Source: CAVQNQ01 sp963714205 (GTDB lineage Bacteria > Acidobacteriota > Terriglobia > Bryobacterales > Bryobacteraceae). From it: a DNA stretch of 64,000 nucleotides. Shown here piece by piece: positions 17,175-26,296 of this stretch. The stretch is from the NCBI GenBank assembly GCA_963714205.1, contig CAVQNQ010000004.1:806001-870000 (forward strand), written 5' to 3'. The translations under genes were made by a program, and so were the position numbers. Under the pieces are notes generated by a model. That model did no database searches. It was not told where the DNA came from and was given only the letters and a program-made list of their open reading frames with translations. How positions within the stretch are numbered: position 1 is the stretch's first letter; each line of letters starts with the position of its first letter.

Positions 17175-17255
17175 CGGGGACGCAATCGGACCGCAACTTA
17201 CCCGGGCTGGGACGCGTTCAATATATGGACTAGAATCGGTCTAGGAGCCTTGCGC

Positions 17256-18020
17256 ATGTCCCTTCGACTTTTCGTTCCGGTAGTTTTGGCGGCGGGGATC
17301 GCGGCCGCGCAGCAGGCCGCGCCGGCGGGCGAGGATTATACCGTCGCGCAGGGCACCAAAGTGCCGCTGAGCCTGATCAACAGCATCAGCACCAAGCACT
17401 CGGTGGAGGGCGACCGGGTGTACCTCGAAACGGCCTTCCCGGTGCTGGTGAGCGGGCGGATCGTGATCCCGGTGGGAAGTTACGTAGCCGGTACCGTGAC
17501 TGAGATCAAGAAGCCCGGGCGGATCAAGGGAAAGGGCGAGCTGTACGTGCGCTTCGATTCCCTGACGCTCCCCAACGGGGTGACGCGCGACTTCCGGGCG
17601 CGCATCGGCGGGATGGATGGCAACACCGCGGGCTCGCTGGACCGCGCCGAAGGCCGCGTCGAGAGCGACGGCAACAAGGCCGGGGATGCGCGCACCATCG
17701 GCGAAGTGGCGGGCGCGGGAGCTTCGGTGGGAGCCATCGCGGGCAGCACCTCGGGCCACGCCGGATTAGGACTGGGCGTAGGCGCGGCGGCGGGCGCGGC
17801 GGCCGGCCTGATCGGCGTGCTGGCCACCCGCGGCCCGGACGCGGTGCTGGCCAGGGGCAGCACCGTCGAGATGGTGCTGGACCGGCCCCTGAATTTCAGC
17901 CCGAGCGAAGTGGATTTCGGCAACTATCAGCCGCCCCGCGCCTCCGGCGGAAGCGCGCCGGAGACGGGGAATTCCAAAGGGCAGACGACCCCCATACCCG
18001 GACGGCGCTGGCCGTACTAG
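17256..18020 (+). CDS. Exported protein with TrbI/VirB10-like beta domain
   Basis: The ATG at 17256 follows TAGGAG by eight bases and gives a 254-residue protein with a signal peptide (MSLRLFVPVVLAAGIAAAQQ). The core (about 28-115) has the pattern VAQGTKVPLSLINSIST, FPVLVSGRIVIPVGSYVAGTV, LTLPNGVTRDFRA, resembling the barrel of VirB10/TrbI-type proteins. A long Gly/Ala segment (about 145-195) looks like a membrane-associating or glycine-zipper stretch (VGAAAGAAAGLIGVLA). The gene at 28845 shares the core domain, so the two are paralogues. No conjugation genes are nearby, so a role in the cell envelope is more likely. Confidence 0.72.
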   Translation: MSLRLFVPVVLAAGIAAAQQAAPAGEDYTVAQGTKVPLSLINSISTKHSVEGDRVYLETAFPVLVSGRIVIPVGSYVAGTVTEIKKPGRIKGKGELYVRFDSLTLPNGVTRDFRARIGGMDGNTAGSLDRAEGRVESDGNKAGDARTIGEVAGAGASVGAIAGSTSGHAGLGLGVGAAAGAAAGLIGVLATRGPDAVLARGSTVEMVLDRPLNFSPSEVDFGNYQPPRASGGSAPETGNSKGQTTPIPGRRWPY

Positions 18021-18042
18021 GGGCTGGCTGCCGGGCGCCCTC

Positions 18043-19395
18043 TTATTTCGTGAACCTCTTGATGAAGTTGGTGTCGAAGCGGCCGGCCTGAAAATCGGGG
18101 TCCGCCAGGATGCGCCGGTGCAGCGGGATCGAGGTGTGGATGCCCTCCACGATGAACATCGATAATGCGCGGTCCATGCGGCGGATGGCTTCTGCTCTGT
18201 CGTTGCCGTAGGCGATCAGCTTGGCTACCAGCGAATCGTAAAAGGGCGGAACCACGCAATCGGTGTACGCCCAGGTGTCCACGCGGATGCCGATCCCGCC
18301 GGGGAGATGAAAGCCCGTGATGCGTCCGGGCGAAGGAACGAAGGTCTCGGGATTCTCGGCGTTGATGCGGCACTCGACGGCGTGGCCGCGTAATTGGACC
18401 GGTCCGTTCAGAATATCCGTCAGCCGCTCACCTTGCGCGATGCGGATCTGGCTCTTGACGATATCGATGCCGGTGACGAACTCGCTGACCGGGTGCTCCA
18501 CCTGCACGCGCGCGTTGACCTCGATGAAGTTCAGGCCCCCATGTTCATCCATGAGGAACTCGACCGTTCCGGCGTTGGTGTAGCCGGAGGCCGCGATGGC
18601 CCCGCGCAGGGCCGCCGCGATCTCAGCGCGCTGGCGATCCGTGACGGCGGGCGAGGGAGATTCCTCGAGTAGCTTCTGGTGGCGCCGCTGGATGCTGCAT
18701 TCGCGCTCCCCCAGGATCTCGACGCAGCCGTATTCGTCGGCCAGAATCTGGAACTCGATATGCCGCGGCGCGGGGATGTACTTTTCCAGATAGAGGTCCG
18801 CGGAACTGAAGGCCCCGCCGGCCTCCAGCTGGGCCTGGGCGAACAGCGCCGGCAGCTCATCGGGTTTGTTGACCACGCGCATGCCGCGCCCACCGCCGCC
18901 CGCCGAAGCCTTCAGGATAACCGGATATCCGATTTCCCGGGCGATTCCCAGGCCCTCCTCGGGGCTGGAAAGGACGCCGGCCGATCCCGGCAGCACCGGC
19001 ACTCCCCTCTCCCGCATGAAAGCGCGGGCCTGCTCCTTGACACCCATGAGACGGATGACTTCTGGGCGCGGCCCGATAAACCGGATGCGCGAGGCTTCGC
19101 AAACTTCGGCGAAAGCGGCGTTCTCGCTGAGGAAGCCATAGCCGGGATGGATGGCATCCACGTTGGTGATCTCGGCGGCGCTGATGATGGAGGGAACGTC
19201 GAGGTAGCTCCGCGCGCTCTTGGCCGGACCGATGCAGATGGCCTGGTCGGCGAAGCGGACATGGGAACTGTGGCGATCGGCCTCCGAATAGACGGCGACG
19301 GTCTGGATGCCGAGTTCCTTGCAGGCGCAGATGACCCGCACGGCGATTTCGCCGCGATTGGCGATCAGAATCTTCTTAAAGGGCGCGGATGGCAA
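18043..19395 (-). CDS. accC: Acetyl-CoA carboxylase biotin carboxylase subunit
   Basis: AccC carboxylates the biotin on AccB in the first step of fatty-acid synthesis. The 450-residue product is full length: KKILIANRGEIAVR at the start, HPGYGFLSEN near residue 83, the ATP-grasp glycine loop GGGGRGM at 166-172, and VNARVQVEHPVSE near 295. The start is a TTG at 19395, well supported by GGGGAGG six bases upstream, and it overlaps the accB stop by 20 bases. This makes an accB-accC pair. The carboxyltransferase genes accA and accD are not in the window. Confidence 0.95.
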   Translation of the reverse strand: MPSAPFKKILIANRGEIAVRVICACKELGIQTVAVYSEADRHSSHVRFADQAICIGPAKSARSYLDVPSIISAAEITNVDAIHPGYGFLSENAAFAEVCEASRIRFIGPRPEVIRLMGVKEQARAFMRERGVPVLPGSAGVLSSPEEGLGIAREIGYPVILKASAGGGGRGMRVVNKPDELPALFAQAQLEAGGAFSSADLYLEKYIPAPRHIEFQILADEYGCVEILGERECSIQRRHQKLLEESPSPAVTDRQRAEIAAALRGAIAASGYTNAGTVEFLMDEHGGLNFIEVNARVQVEHPVSEFVTGIDIVKSQIRIAQGERLTDILNGPVQLRGHAVECRINAENPETFVPSPGRITGFHLPGGIGIRVDTWAYTDCVVPPFYDSLVAKLIAYGNDRAEAIRRMDRALSMFIVEGIHTSIPLHRRILADPDFQAGRFDTNFIKRFTK

Positions 19396-19897
19396 ACAGA
19401 GCCTCCCCGTACTCCACCGGCTGGCCGTTCATGACCAGTTTGCTCTCGACGATGCCCGCGACTTCGGCCTCGATCTCATTCATCAGCTTCATGGATTCGA
19501 TGATGCAGAGGACCTTTCCAGGCTGCACGCGGTCACCCGGACGGACAAAGGCCGGGGCTCCCGGCGAGGGGCCTTCGTAAAAAGTGCCGACAATGGGCGA
19601 TTTGACCAGGGTGACGGCGGGGTCGGCCGGCCGTTCGAGCTCCTTTTCCCGGCTGGGGACCGGCGCAGGCGCGGAAGAGACTGCCGGCTGAGCGGGCGGC
19701 AGGGGCACGGGGCCGCCGGCAGACGCGGCGGACTGGCCGGCGGAGAAGGGCTGGGGCGCGGCGAACACGATTTCCCGCGGCGCGGGCGGAACGTCGCGGC
19801 GGATCCGCACGCGGTCGTCCCCGTGTTGGACCTCCAGCTCCGCAATTCCGGTTTCGGTGGCGAGACTGATCAACTGGCGGATTTCATCGACGGTCAT
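19376..19897 (-). CDS. accB: Biotin carboxyl carrier protein of acetyl-CoA carboxylase
   Basis: The 173-residue carrier has the usual three parts: an N-terminal helix region (TVDEIRQLISL), a Pro/Ala-rich swinging linker (about 38-95), and a biotinyl domain (SPIVGTFYEGPSPGAPAFV onward) with the biotin attachment motif ESMKLMNEIEA. The modified lysine is about residue 137. The FYEGPSPG thumb loop identifies it as AccB rather than a lipoyl domain or a generic carrier. The ATG at 19897 was preferred to the TTG one codon earlier. It is followed by accC with an overlap. Confidence 0.95.
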   Translation of the reverse strand: MTVDEIRQLISLATETGIAELEVQHGDDRVRIRRDVPPAPREIVFAAPQPFSAGQSAASAGGPVPLPPAQPAVSSAPAPVPSREKELERPADPAVTLVKSPIVGTFYEGPSPGAPAFVRPGDRVQPGKVLCIIESMKLMNEIEAEVAGIVESKLVMNGQPVEYGEALFAIRAL

Positions 19898-20094
19898 CAA
19901 TGGATTAGCTTATCAGACGAAAGCCAGATGCTGGTTTACTGCACATCCCCCTGGATACCTTGCGATTTCACAATGGTAGCCGGCGTGCCCCTTTCTAAAG
20001 TGACCCACATCGATCCACATAACGTGGCAACCTTCCCCCCGAGGCTGCCGCGCACTATGGCCGGTGCGGTGTCCACATGAGAAGGAGGGAAATT

Positions 20095-20814
20095 ATGATT
20101 TCTGAAGAATCGGATATGGGCGAAATGGGATCGCCGTTGGTGAGTGCCAACCCGCAACCTCGTGTTTTCCTGCAACCTATCGCCGGACCATCCATCCTCG
20201 GGCTATACGGACTGGCGGGCGCGACATTTCTCGTGGCCGCTCAAATGGCTCGCTGGTTTGGTCCCGGCGATACGACCTTGATGGTTGTGCCTTTTGCGGC
20301 CATTTTCGGCGGCGTGGCTCAGTTTCTATCGGGCATGTGGGCCTATAAAGCCCGCGACGGAGTAGCCACCGCCGTTCACGGCCTTTGGGGCGCGTTCTGG
20401 ATCGCGTTTGGCGTCATCGCTTTGATGGCTTCCAGGACGGGCGCGGCCATCACCCGGGGTGTTGTCACTCCGGAACTCGGATATTGCTTCATCGTCACGG
20501 CGGCCATCACATGGGTGTGCGCGGCCGCCGCAGCGGCGGAGAACAAATCCCTGGTGACCACGCTGACCTTCTTAGCCGCCGGTTCGACCGTGGCAGCCAT
20601 CGGCTTGCTGGCTGGTGTCGCCGGGTTGGTCACGCTGGCGGGTTACCTGTTTATCATCAGCGCCCTGGCGGCCTGGTATACGGCCAGCGCCTTGATGTTG
20701 AACGAGGCGTTCGGACGGGAGGTCTGGACCCTGGGTAGAAGCGAACGCGCGCGGCAGATGCCGCGGGTGACGCTGGGCGCCGGCGAACCCGGAGTGATTC
20801 GCGGGCAAGCCTAG
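20095..20814 (+). CDS. Acetate/succinate carrier of the GPR1/FUN34/YaaH (SatP) family
   Basis: A 239-residue membrane protein with six predicted helices. The family opening is seen as NPQPRVFLQPIAGPSILGLYGLA; other supports are FAAIFGGVAQFLSGMWAY, GLWGAFWIAFG and ASALMLNEAFGREV. AceTr family members move acetate or succinate with protons. The ATG at 20095 has an ideal AAGGAGGG about seven bases upstream, so it is chosen over the ATG at 20077. The gene stands alone and ends before a strong hairpin. Confidence 0.84.
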   Translation: MISEESDMGEMGSPLVSANPQPRVFLQPIAGPSILGLYGLAGATFLVAAQMARWFGPGDTTLMVVPFAAIFGGVAQFLSGMWAYKARDGVATAVHGLWGAFWIAFGVIALMASRTGAAITRGVVTPELGYCFIVTAAITWVCAAAAAAENKSLVTTLTFLAAGSTVAAIGLLAGVAGLVTLAGYLFIISALAAWYTASALMLNEAFGREVWTLGRSERARQMPRVTLGAGEPGVIRGQA

Positions 20815-20826
20815 GCACTATGGCCG

Positions 20827-20852
20827 GCCGCGGATGCACCGGCATCCGCGGC
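20827..20852. terminator. Hairpin between convergent genes
   Basis: A perfect 11-bp stem (GCCGCGGATGC and its complement) with the 4-base loop ACCG, lying between the ends of the SatP-like gene and the outer-membrane barrel gene. It could stop transcription from both sides. There is no clean T-run after it on either strand, so it may need Rho or act by structure. Confidence 0.6.
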
Positions 20853-20863
20853 TTGCCCGCAGT

Positions 20864-21454
20864 TTAGAAAGTGAACCCGACTAGAAACTCGGCCTGATTT
20901 TGGGTGCTGCTGAGGAGCCCGTTGGATGAAAGAAAATGCTGGGCGCCCCAGCGGGTGTAACGGATTTCCGGCGCAATGTGAATAATCAACGCGTGAACGT
21001 CGATTCCCGCTCCCATCACGAAGCCCGACACGGTGGATTTGTGCAGGCTGGACGAGCTCCCCAACCCGGTGACGTTAAAGAATGTCTCGCTTAGTCCCTG
21101 GATCTTGTCCCACGCCACGCCGCCCTCCACGTACGGCCGGATGACGCGGGTCGGGAAACGGTACTTGGCCACTAATGGAAATTCCCAGGCGTTGGTGCTG
21201 GCGCTCTCGGTCGGGATCGTGAAACTATAATGTCGGAACAGCACGTCCAGTTCTACGCCCAAACCGAACGGCAGGTGCAGCTCCGCCATCGGCCCGATCA
21301 CGTAGCGGTTGTTATCCGTTGTGGAGACAGAACTGGGATTCGAGACCGCGCTCACGAAGTCCGTGAACGGAACGCCTCCCTTGATTCCCGCGGAAAACAA
21401 CTGCGCCAGCGCACTCGCGGCGCCCAGACACATCAGGATCAGCGCTTTAGTCAT
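20864..21454 (-). CDS. Outer-membrane beta-barrel protein (small porin-like)
   Basis: The 196-residue protein has a signal peptide (MTKALILMCLGAASALAQ) and then alternating hydrophobic strands with aromatic girdles (GIKGGVPFTDF, GVELDVLFRHYSF, FPLVAKYRFP, VRPYVEGGVAWDKI). It ends in Phe (FLVGFTF), the usual signal for barrel insertion. It resembles the OmpA-like or OmpW-like eight-stranded barrels. It starts two bases after the lptB stop, so it may be made with the LPS-transport genes, but no specific Lpt role can be read from the sequence. Confidence 0.75.
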   Translation of the reverse strand: MTKALILMCLGAASALAQLFSAGIKGGVPFTDFVSAVSNPSSVSTTDNNRYVIGPMAELHLPFGLGVELDVLFRHYSFTIPTESASTNAWEFPLVAKYRFPTRVIRPYVEGGVAWDKIQGLSETFFNVTGLGSSSSLHKSTVSGFVMGAGIDVHALIIHIAPEIRYTRWGAQHFLSSNGLLSSTQNQAEFLVGFTF

Positions 21455-21456
21455 TC

Positions 21457-22185
21457 TTATACCCGTAACGTGAACGATTCACCCAGGTAAATCCGTTTGA
21501 CTTCCGGATCGCGCTCGAGCGCCTCCGGACTGCCCGCCCGGAACAGCCGCCCATTATTGATGATGTAGGCGCGGTCCGTTACCACGAGCGTCTCACGCAC
21601 GTTATGATCCGTCACCAGAATGCCGATGCTCTGGCGTTTGAGGTCGAAGATGATGCGCTGCAACTCCAGCACCTGGATGGGGTCGATGCCCGAGAACGGC
21701 TCGTCCAGCAGCAGGAAGTTGGGGTTGATCACCAGGGAACGGGCGATCTCGACCCTGCGCCGCTCGCCGCCCGAAAGCATGTAGCCCCGGCTTCGCCGGA
21801 CCGTCCCCAGGCCCAGTTCGTCGATCAACCGCTCCATGCGCTCGCGCCGTTCGCGCGACCGCAGGGGCAGAGTTTCGAGAATAGCCATGAGGTTCTCTTC
21901 CACCGTCAGCTTGCGGAAGATGGAGGCTTCCTGAGGCAGGTAGCTGATGCCGCGCCGCGCGCGCTGGAACATCGGCAGGTCCGTGATATCCTGCCCATCC
22001 ACCACGATCTGGCCGGAATCGGGGCTGATGAGGCCCACGATCATGTAGAAAGAGGTCGTCTTGCCCGCGCCGTTGGGGCCCAGCAGGCCCACTACCTCGC
22101 CCTGTTCGAGGTGCAGCGAGACATCGTCCACCACGCGCCGCCCGCGGTAACTTTTGGAAATCTCCTTGGTCTCGAGTATGCTCAT
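21457..22185 (-). CDS. lptB: LPS export ABC transporter ATPase LptB
   Basis: LptB energises extraction of lipopolysaccharide from the inner membrane. The 242-residue protein has LptB-type sequence throughout: Walker A GPNGAGKTTSFYMIVGL, the SYLPQEASIFRKLTVEEN Q-loop stretch, signature LSGGERRRVEIARSL, Walker B FLLLDEPFSGIDP, and the H-loop VTDHNVRETL. It follows the LptC/LptA-like gene by six bases. The permeases LptF and LptG are not in the window. Confidence 0.95.
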   Translation of the reverse strand: MSILETKEISKSYRGRRVVDDVSLHLEQGEVVGLLGPNGAGKTTSFYMIVGLISPDSGQIVVDGQDITDLPMFQRARRGISYLPQEASIFRKLTVEENLMAILETLPLRSRERRERMERLIDELGLGTVRRSRGYMLSGGERRRVEIARSLVINPNFLLLDEPFSGIDPIQVLELQRIIFDLKRQSIGILVTDHNVRETLVVTDRAYIINNGRLFRAGSPEALERDPEVKRIYLGESFTLRV

Positions 22186-22191
22186 CGGCCG

Positions 22192-24489
22192 CTACTTGTG
22201 TTTGCGGGCGATGCGGCTGTTTCCGGGATCGCGCGGCGCCCCATTTACCAGCAGCCTATCATCGTTGGCGAAGTAGGTCAATTCGGTCCCTTCGGTATTG
22301 CCGTCGCGTGTGTCCACCAGTTTCGCTTTGGCGCCCCTTAGGATCACCTTCTGATCGGCCGTGTAATATTCGGAGTAATTCCCCGTCCCGGTGCGCTTGC
22401 GGTCCGGAGCCGTCTGGACGATCTCGACCGAGCCATCGGCGAAGGCTTTTTCCAGGCGCGAATCGGCGCCCGATTCGGCCAGAAACGCGCGCAGATCGTC
22501 GCCCTTCTCATCGAGGCCGGGCCGCGTCAGCTTCACCCCGCCGGTATAGTGCGCCAGCCGGTTTTCGTCCGTATAGACCAGCCGGGCCGCGTGCACCACG
22601 GTCAATACCGGGGCGGCCGTGCTCTTCTGATCGGCGGGTTTCCGGTCCGCGGATTTAGAGTCCTGGGACTTCGTATCTTTGGAATTCGGGTCTTCCCACA
22701 AGCTGGTCACCACGTTCGGTCCGGCCGAAAGCGTGCGCTTTTCGCGGTCCACATCGATGACATCGGCCTGGATGCGGTTGGCGCCCTGCCACATCACCGC
22801 GCCGCCTTCGTAGTGCAGACGGCGGTTGCGATTGGAAGACTCCATGCGCCGCGCCTGCGCCTCCACCGGCTCATCGCCCGAGAGCATACCGGAGTTCTTG
22901 TTCTGGTCTTTATCCGGCAGCCGGCTGGATTTCACGCCGCCCTCGGCCGAGAAATCGCCGGTGCGCTGGTCCATGCGGATGCGGTCGGCCGTGGTTGAGC
23001 CTGTGGAATCCCACATGCGCGCGCCGGTGTCGAGCAGCATCAGGTTGGTGCCGGAATCGAGCGTCGCCTTGGCCGCGCGCGCCTGGCGGTCGCCTTCGAC
23101 GTATTGGAAATCGCCCGCCTGCTCCATCGACTGCAACTGACTGGTCTTAGGGTCGAAGCGCGCCGCCAGCTCGCGGCTCGAGGTGGTGGCCACGGTGCGG
23201 TTGTTCTTGCGCTCGTCCGGCGTGGGTTCGGTGCGCGTACGGGCGTCGGTGGCGCGGAACGAATCGATGCGGTTCTGCGCGCCGTAAGCGATCGTCATCT
23301 GCCTGGCGTCGAGCGTGCGATGATGCTGGGCCGGCAGGTTGGGCACGAATTCCAGGGTGCCGGGCGCGCCGGTGACCAGGCTTTCGATCTCGCGGCCGCC
23401 CGGGCGCATCTTCATATTCACTTTGTCGCTGCGCAGAATGTCGGTTTCGGAGGGCTGCCGGCCGGGCGCGGGCAGCGGTTTGGACGTCACCACGGTATTG
23501 CCGGACCCCAGCACGCTCGCCAGCGTGCTTTCGCCGTTCAGCGGCACGAGTCCCAGGTCCACGCGCCCCGCGGTCACGGTCGTTTCGGAAGTCTCGCCGG
23601 TCGAGACCAGGCGCGCGCCATCGGTTCCCACAATCGACCGGACCAGGCCGTCATCGTCGTAATCCACCACCAGGGTGCCCGCCGCGTAGTTCAGCTTGCG
23701 GTTGGGATAATCGTCCTGGCCGTGCGCGCGGACAGCCTCTACTTTGCGGATGGCCTGGTTCTCGAGGTGCACCACCACGCTCTCGCCCTCCACCACCGTG
23801 TTTTCGCGCGTCAGCCGGCCCCACGGCGTCAGCCAGACTTCCTGGGTATCCTCGTGGTACTTCAGGGTGGCCGCCTGAATCTTCATGGGCTTGGCATTGG
23901 GTCCCACGGGCTGCCAGTGCAGCTCGGCATCGTTTCGCAGAATCAGCTCGTGCATCGTGGGATCGTAAGATGCGCCCGTCGAGGAGCCATCGCCGTGTTC
24001 GAAGGTGAAGCTCGAGGGGCGGTCGGTCTCGGCCTTTCCACTCACGGTATCGAACCGCACGCCGGACGATTGTATGGAGACCAGCGTGTGCGCCGGCTGT
24101 CCCACGAGAGGAACACGGAGCGTGATCTGGACGGCGCCTTCCGAATAGAGGCTCTGGTCGGCGGTGGCGAAGGAAGCCGCCGCGCTCTTCACCAGGTTGA
24201 AGGTCTCATCGTCCCGGTTGTGCAGCCGCAGGGTGACATTCTTCAAGTCGATGCGCGACGAGTCCTTCACCTGGGCCACGCTCTCCGCCTCGATAAAGGC
24301 CACCTCGCGCCCGCCATCGGTCACGTGATACTCCCAATGCTCCGCCGACGAGTTGAGATCCACAGACAGCGGCGGCGGCTTGGCGGGAGCCGCGTCCCGC
24401 AGCGTCTTTCTCTGCATTCGGTAGGTGAGGCCGACGCCGGTAAGGATCGCGACCAGGGCCACCAGCACCAGCCAGCGCGTGCCTCGCAT
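22192..24489 (-). CDS. Large LptC/LptA (OstA)-like LPS transport protein, apparent fusion
   Basis: LptC is a bitopic inner-membrane protein and LptA a periplasmic bridge; both have the same beta-jellyroll. This 765-residue protein has an N-terminal membrane helix (LVLVALVAILTGVGLTY), then an LptC-like segment (about 45-200), and further OstA-type stretches up to the C terminus (TLKYHEDTQEVWLTPWG, ARLVYTDENRLAHYTGGVKL, YYTADQKVILRGAKAKLVD). A Lys/Asp/Ser-rich low-complexity patch sits near residue 600. It is about four times the length of LptA or LptC, which suggests a fused or multiplied bridge. It lies six bases upstream of lptB. Confidence 0.8.
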   Translation of the reverse strand: MRGTRWLVLVALVAILTGVGLTYRMQRKTLRDAAPAKPPPLSVDLNSSAEHWEYHVTDGGREVAFIEAESVAQVKDSSRIDLKNVTLRLHNRDDETFNLVKSAAASFATADQSLYSEGAVQITLRVPLVGQPAHTLVSIQSSGVRFDTVSGKAETDRPSSFTFEHGDGSSTGASYDPTMHELILRNDAELHWQPVGPNAKPMKIQAATLKYHEDTQEVWLTPWGRLTRENTVVEGESVVVHLENQAIRKVEAVRAHGQDDYPNRKLNYAAGTLVVDYDDDGLVRSIVGTDGARLVSTGETSETTVTAGRVDLGLVPLNGESTLASVLGSGNTVVTSKPLPAPGRQPSETDILRSDKVNMKMRPGGREIESLVTGAPGTLEFVPNLPAQHHRTLDARQMTIAYGAQNRIDSFRATDARTRTEPTPDERKNNRTVATTSSRELAARFDPKTSQLQSMEQAGDFQYVEGDRQARAAKATLDSGTNLMLLDTGARMWDSTGSTTADRIRMDQRTGDFSAEGGVKSSRLPDKDQNKNSGMLSGDEPVEAQARRMESSNRNRRLHYEGGAVMWQGANRIQADVIDVDREKRTLSAGPNVVTSLWEDPNSKDTKSQDSKSADRKPADQKSTAAPVLTVVHAARLVYTDENRLAHYTGGVKLTRPGLDEKGDDLRAFLAESGADSRLEKAFADGSVEIVQTAPDRKRTGTGNYSEYYTADQKVILRGAKAKLVDTRDGNTEGTELTYFANDDRLLVNGAPRDPGNSRIARKHK

Positions 24490-24598
24490 GGGGATAAGAC
24501 CAATATAGCGCGGCTCGATTCCGGGCTGCGCAGACGGCGCGCGGGCGGCCTCGCGTCATTGCAGTGGAGGCTTCATCTGCGATACCCTAATCGCTGCC

Positions 24599-26296
24599 TT
24601 GGGCGCGCCGCAACAGTTCCTGTTGTTCCTGTTGAAGCCGTCGCACTACGATGACGACGGCTACCTCATCCAATGGGTGCGCTCCGCCATCCCTTCCAAC
24701 ACGCTGGCGTGTCTCTATGGCCTGGCCCTGGACTCGAACCGGCGGCGCGTGCTGGGCGACGATATCGAGATCGTCGTCGAAGCCTACGACGAGACCAACG
24801 CGGCGCTGCCGCTGAAGCGGATCGTAAAGGATCTGCGGGGCCGAAGGGGCATGGTGGGGCTGGTCGGTGTGCAGTCCAACCAGTTCCCGCGCGCCATGGA
24901 TATCGCGCGCCCGTTGCGCGCGGCCGGGATCCAGGTGGTGATGGGCGGTTTCCACGTCTCCGGATGTCTCGCCATGCTGCCCGAGGCCCCGCCCGAACTC
25001 AAAGAAGCCATGGACCTCGGTGTGTCGCTGTTTGCCGGCGAAGCCGAAGGCCGGCTGGACGAGGTTCTGCGCGACGCCTGGCGGAACGAGCTGCGGCCGT
25101 TGTACAACTATCTGGCCGATCTGCCCGCGCTCGAAGGCGCGCCGCTCCCGTTTCTGCCTGAAGCGCGGCTCCGCCGCACCGCCGGCAACATGACCAGCTT
25201 CGACGCCGGGCGCGGCTGCCCGTTCCTATGCTCCTTCTGCACCATTATCAACGTGCAGGGGCGCAAGAGCCGGCGCCGCTCCGCCGCCGACGTCGAACAG
25301 ATCGTGCGCCGCAACCTGGCCCAGGGCATCAACCGTTTCTTCATCACCGACGACAACTTCGCGCGCAACTCCGAGTGGGAGGCCATCTTTGACCGCCTCA
25401 TCGAGATGCGCGAGACCGAACGTCTGAACATCAAGTTCGTGCTCCAGGTGGACACCATGTGCCACCGCCTGCCGCGCTTCATCGAGAAGGCCCGCCGCGC
25501 CGGCGTCGCCCGGGTCTTCATAGGCCTCGAGACCATCCATTCCGAGAGCCTCCTGGGCAGCCGCAAGAAACAGAATAAGATCGCCGAGTATCGCAAGATG
25601 CTGCTCGAGTGGAAGAGAGCCGGCGTCACCGTCTTCGCCGGCTATGTGGTCGGCTTCCCCAACGACACCCCGGAATCGGTCCGCCGCGACATCGGCATCA
25701 TCCAGCGCGAGCTGCCCATCGACCTGCTGGAGCCGCACTGCCTGACGCCGCTCCCTGGCTCCGAAGATCATCTCAAGCTCTTTCAGGCCGGCGCCTGGCT
25801 CGATCCCGATCTGAACAAGTACGACCTGGAGCATGTCACCACCCAACACCCCCGCATGACCGCCGGGGAGTGGGAGCGCCTGTACCGCGATGCGTGGCTG
25901 TCCTATTTTTCGCGCGAGCACATGGAGACCGTGATGCGGCGCGCGGCCGCCACGCCGGGCATGAGCGCCGGCAACATAATGTTCCTGCTGCTGTGGTTCT
26001 ACGCCTGCATCGTGCTGGAAAAAGTGGATCCGTTGCAGAGCGGGTATTTGCGTCTCAAGTCGCGGACCACCCGGCGCTCCACCTTCCCCCGCGAGAATCC
26101 TCTGATCTTTTATCCGCGGTACGGGGCCGAACTGCTCTGGAAGCACCTGCGGCTGGCCCGCGAGATTGCGCACTTATACCGGCTGCTCCGCAAGATCAAG
26201 CGCGACCCCGCCGCGCGCCACTACATGGATCGGGCGCTGACGCCTGTGTCCGATTCAGAGGTCGACTCCCTCGATATCTTCAACGCCATTGGGTGA
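24599..26296 (+). CDS. B12-binding domain radical SAM protein
   Basis: The N-terminal 150 residues look like a cobalamin-binding Rossmann domain (MVGLVGVQSNQFPRAMDIA, VVMGGFHVS), and the second part is a radical SAM barrel with the cluster motif CPFLCSFC (Cys 207, 211 and 214), TDDNFARN, and VFIGLETIHSESL. The C-terminal 150 residues include a hydrophobic segment (NIMFLLLWFYACIVL). Class B radical SAM enzymes of this build carry out methylations, ring changes and similar radical steps; the substrate is not known. The start is uncertain: TTG at 24599 is the only usual start in frame before the conserved region, with no good Shine-Dalgarno site. It is divergent from the lpt genes. Confidence 0.82.
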   Translation: MGAPQQFLLFLLKPSHYDDDGYLIQWVRSAIPSNTLACLYGLALDSNRRRVLGDDIEIVVEAYDETNAALPLKRIVKDLRGRRGMVGLVGVQSNQFPRAMDIARPLRAAGIQVVMGGFHVSGCLAMLPEAPPELKEAMDLGVSLFAGEAEGRLDEVLRDAWRNELRPLYNYLADLPALEGAPLPFLPEARLRRTAGNMTSFDAGRGCPFLCSFCTIINVQGRKSRRRSAADVEQIVRRNLAQGINRFFITDDNFARNSEWEAIFDRLIEMRETERLNIKFVLQVDTMCHRLPRFIEKARRAGVARVFIGLETIHSESLLGSRKKQNKIAEYRKMLLEWKRAGVTVFAGYVVGFPNDTPESVRRDIGIIQRELPIDLLEPHCLTPLPGSEDHLKLFQAGAWLDPDLNKYDLEHVTTQHPRMTAGEWERLYRDAWLSYFSREHMETVMRRAAATPGMSAGNIMFLLLWFYACIVLEKVDPLQSGYLRLKSRTTRRSTFPRENPLIFYPRYGAELLWKHLRLAREIAHLYRLLRKIKRDPAARHYMDRALTPVSDSEVDSLDIFNAIG

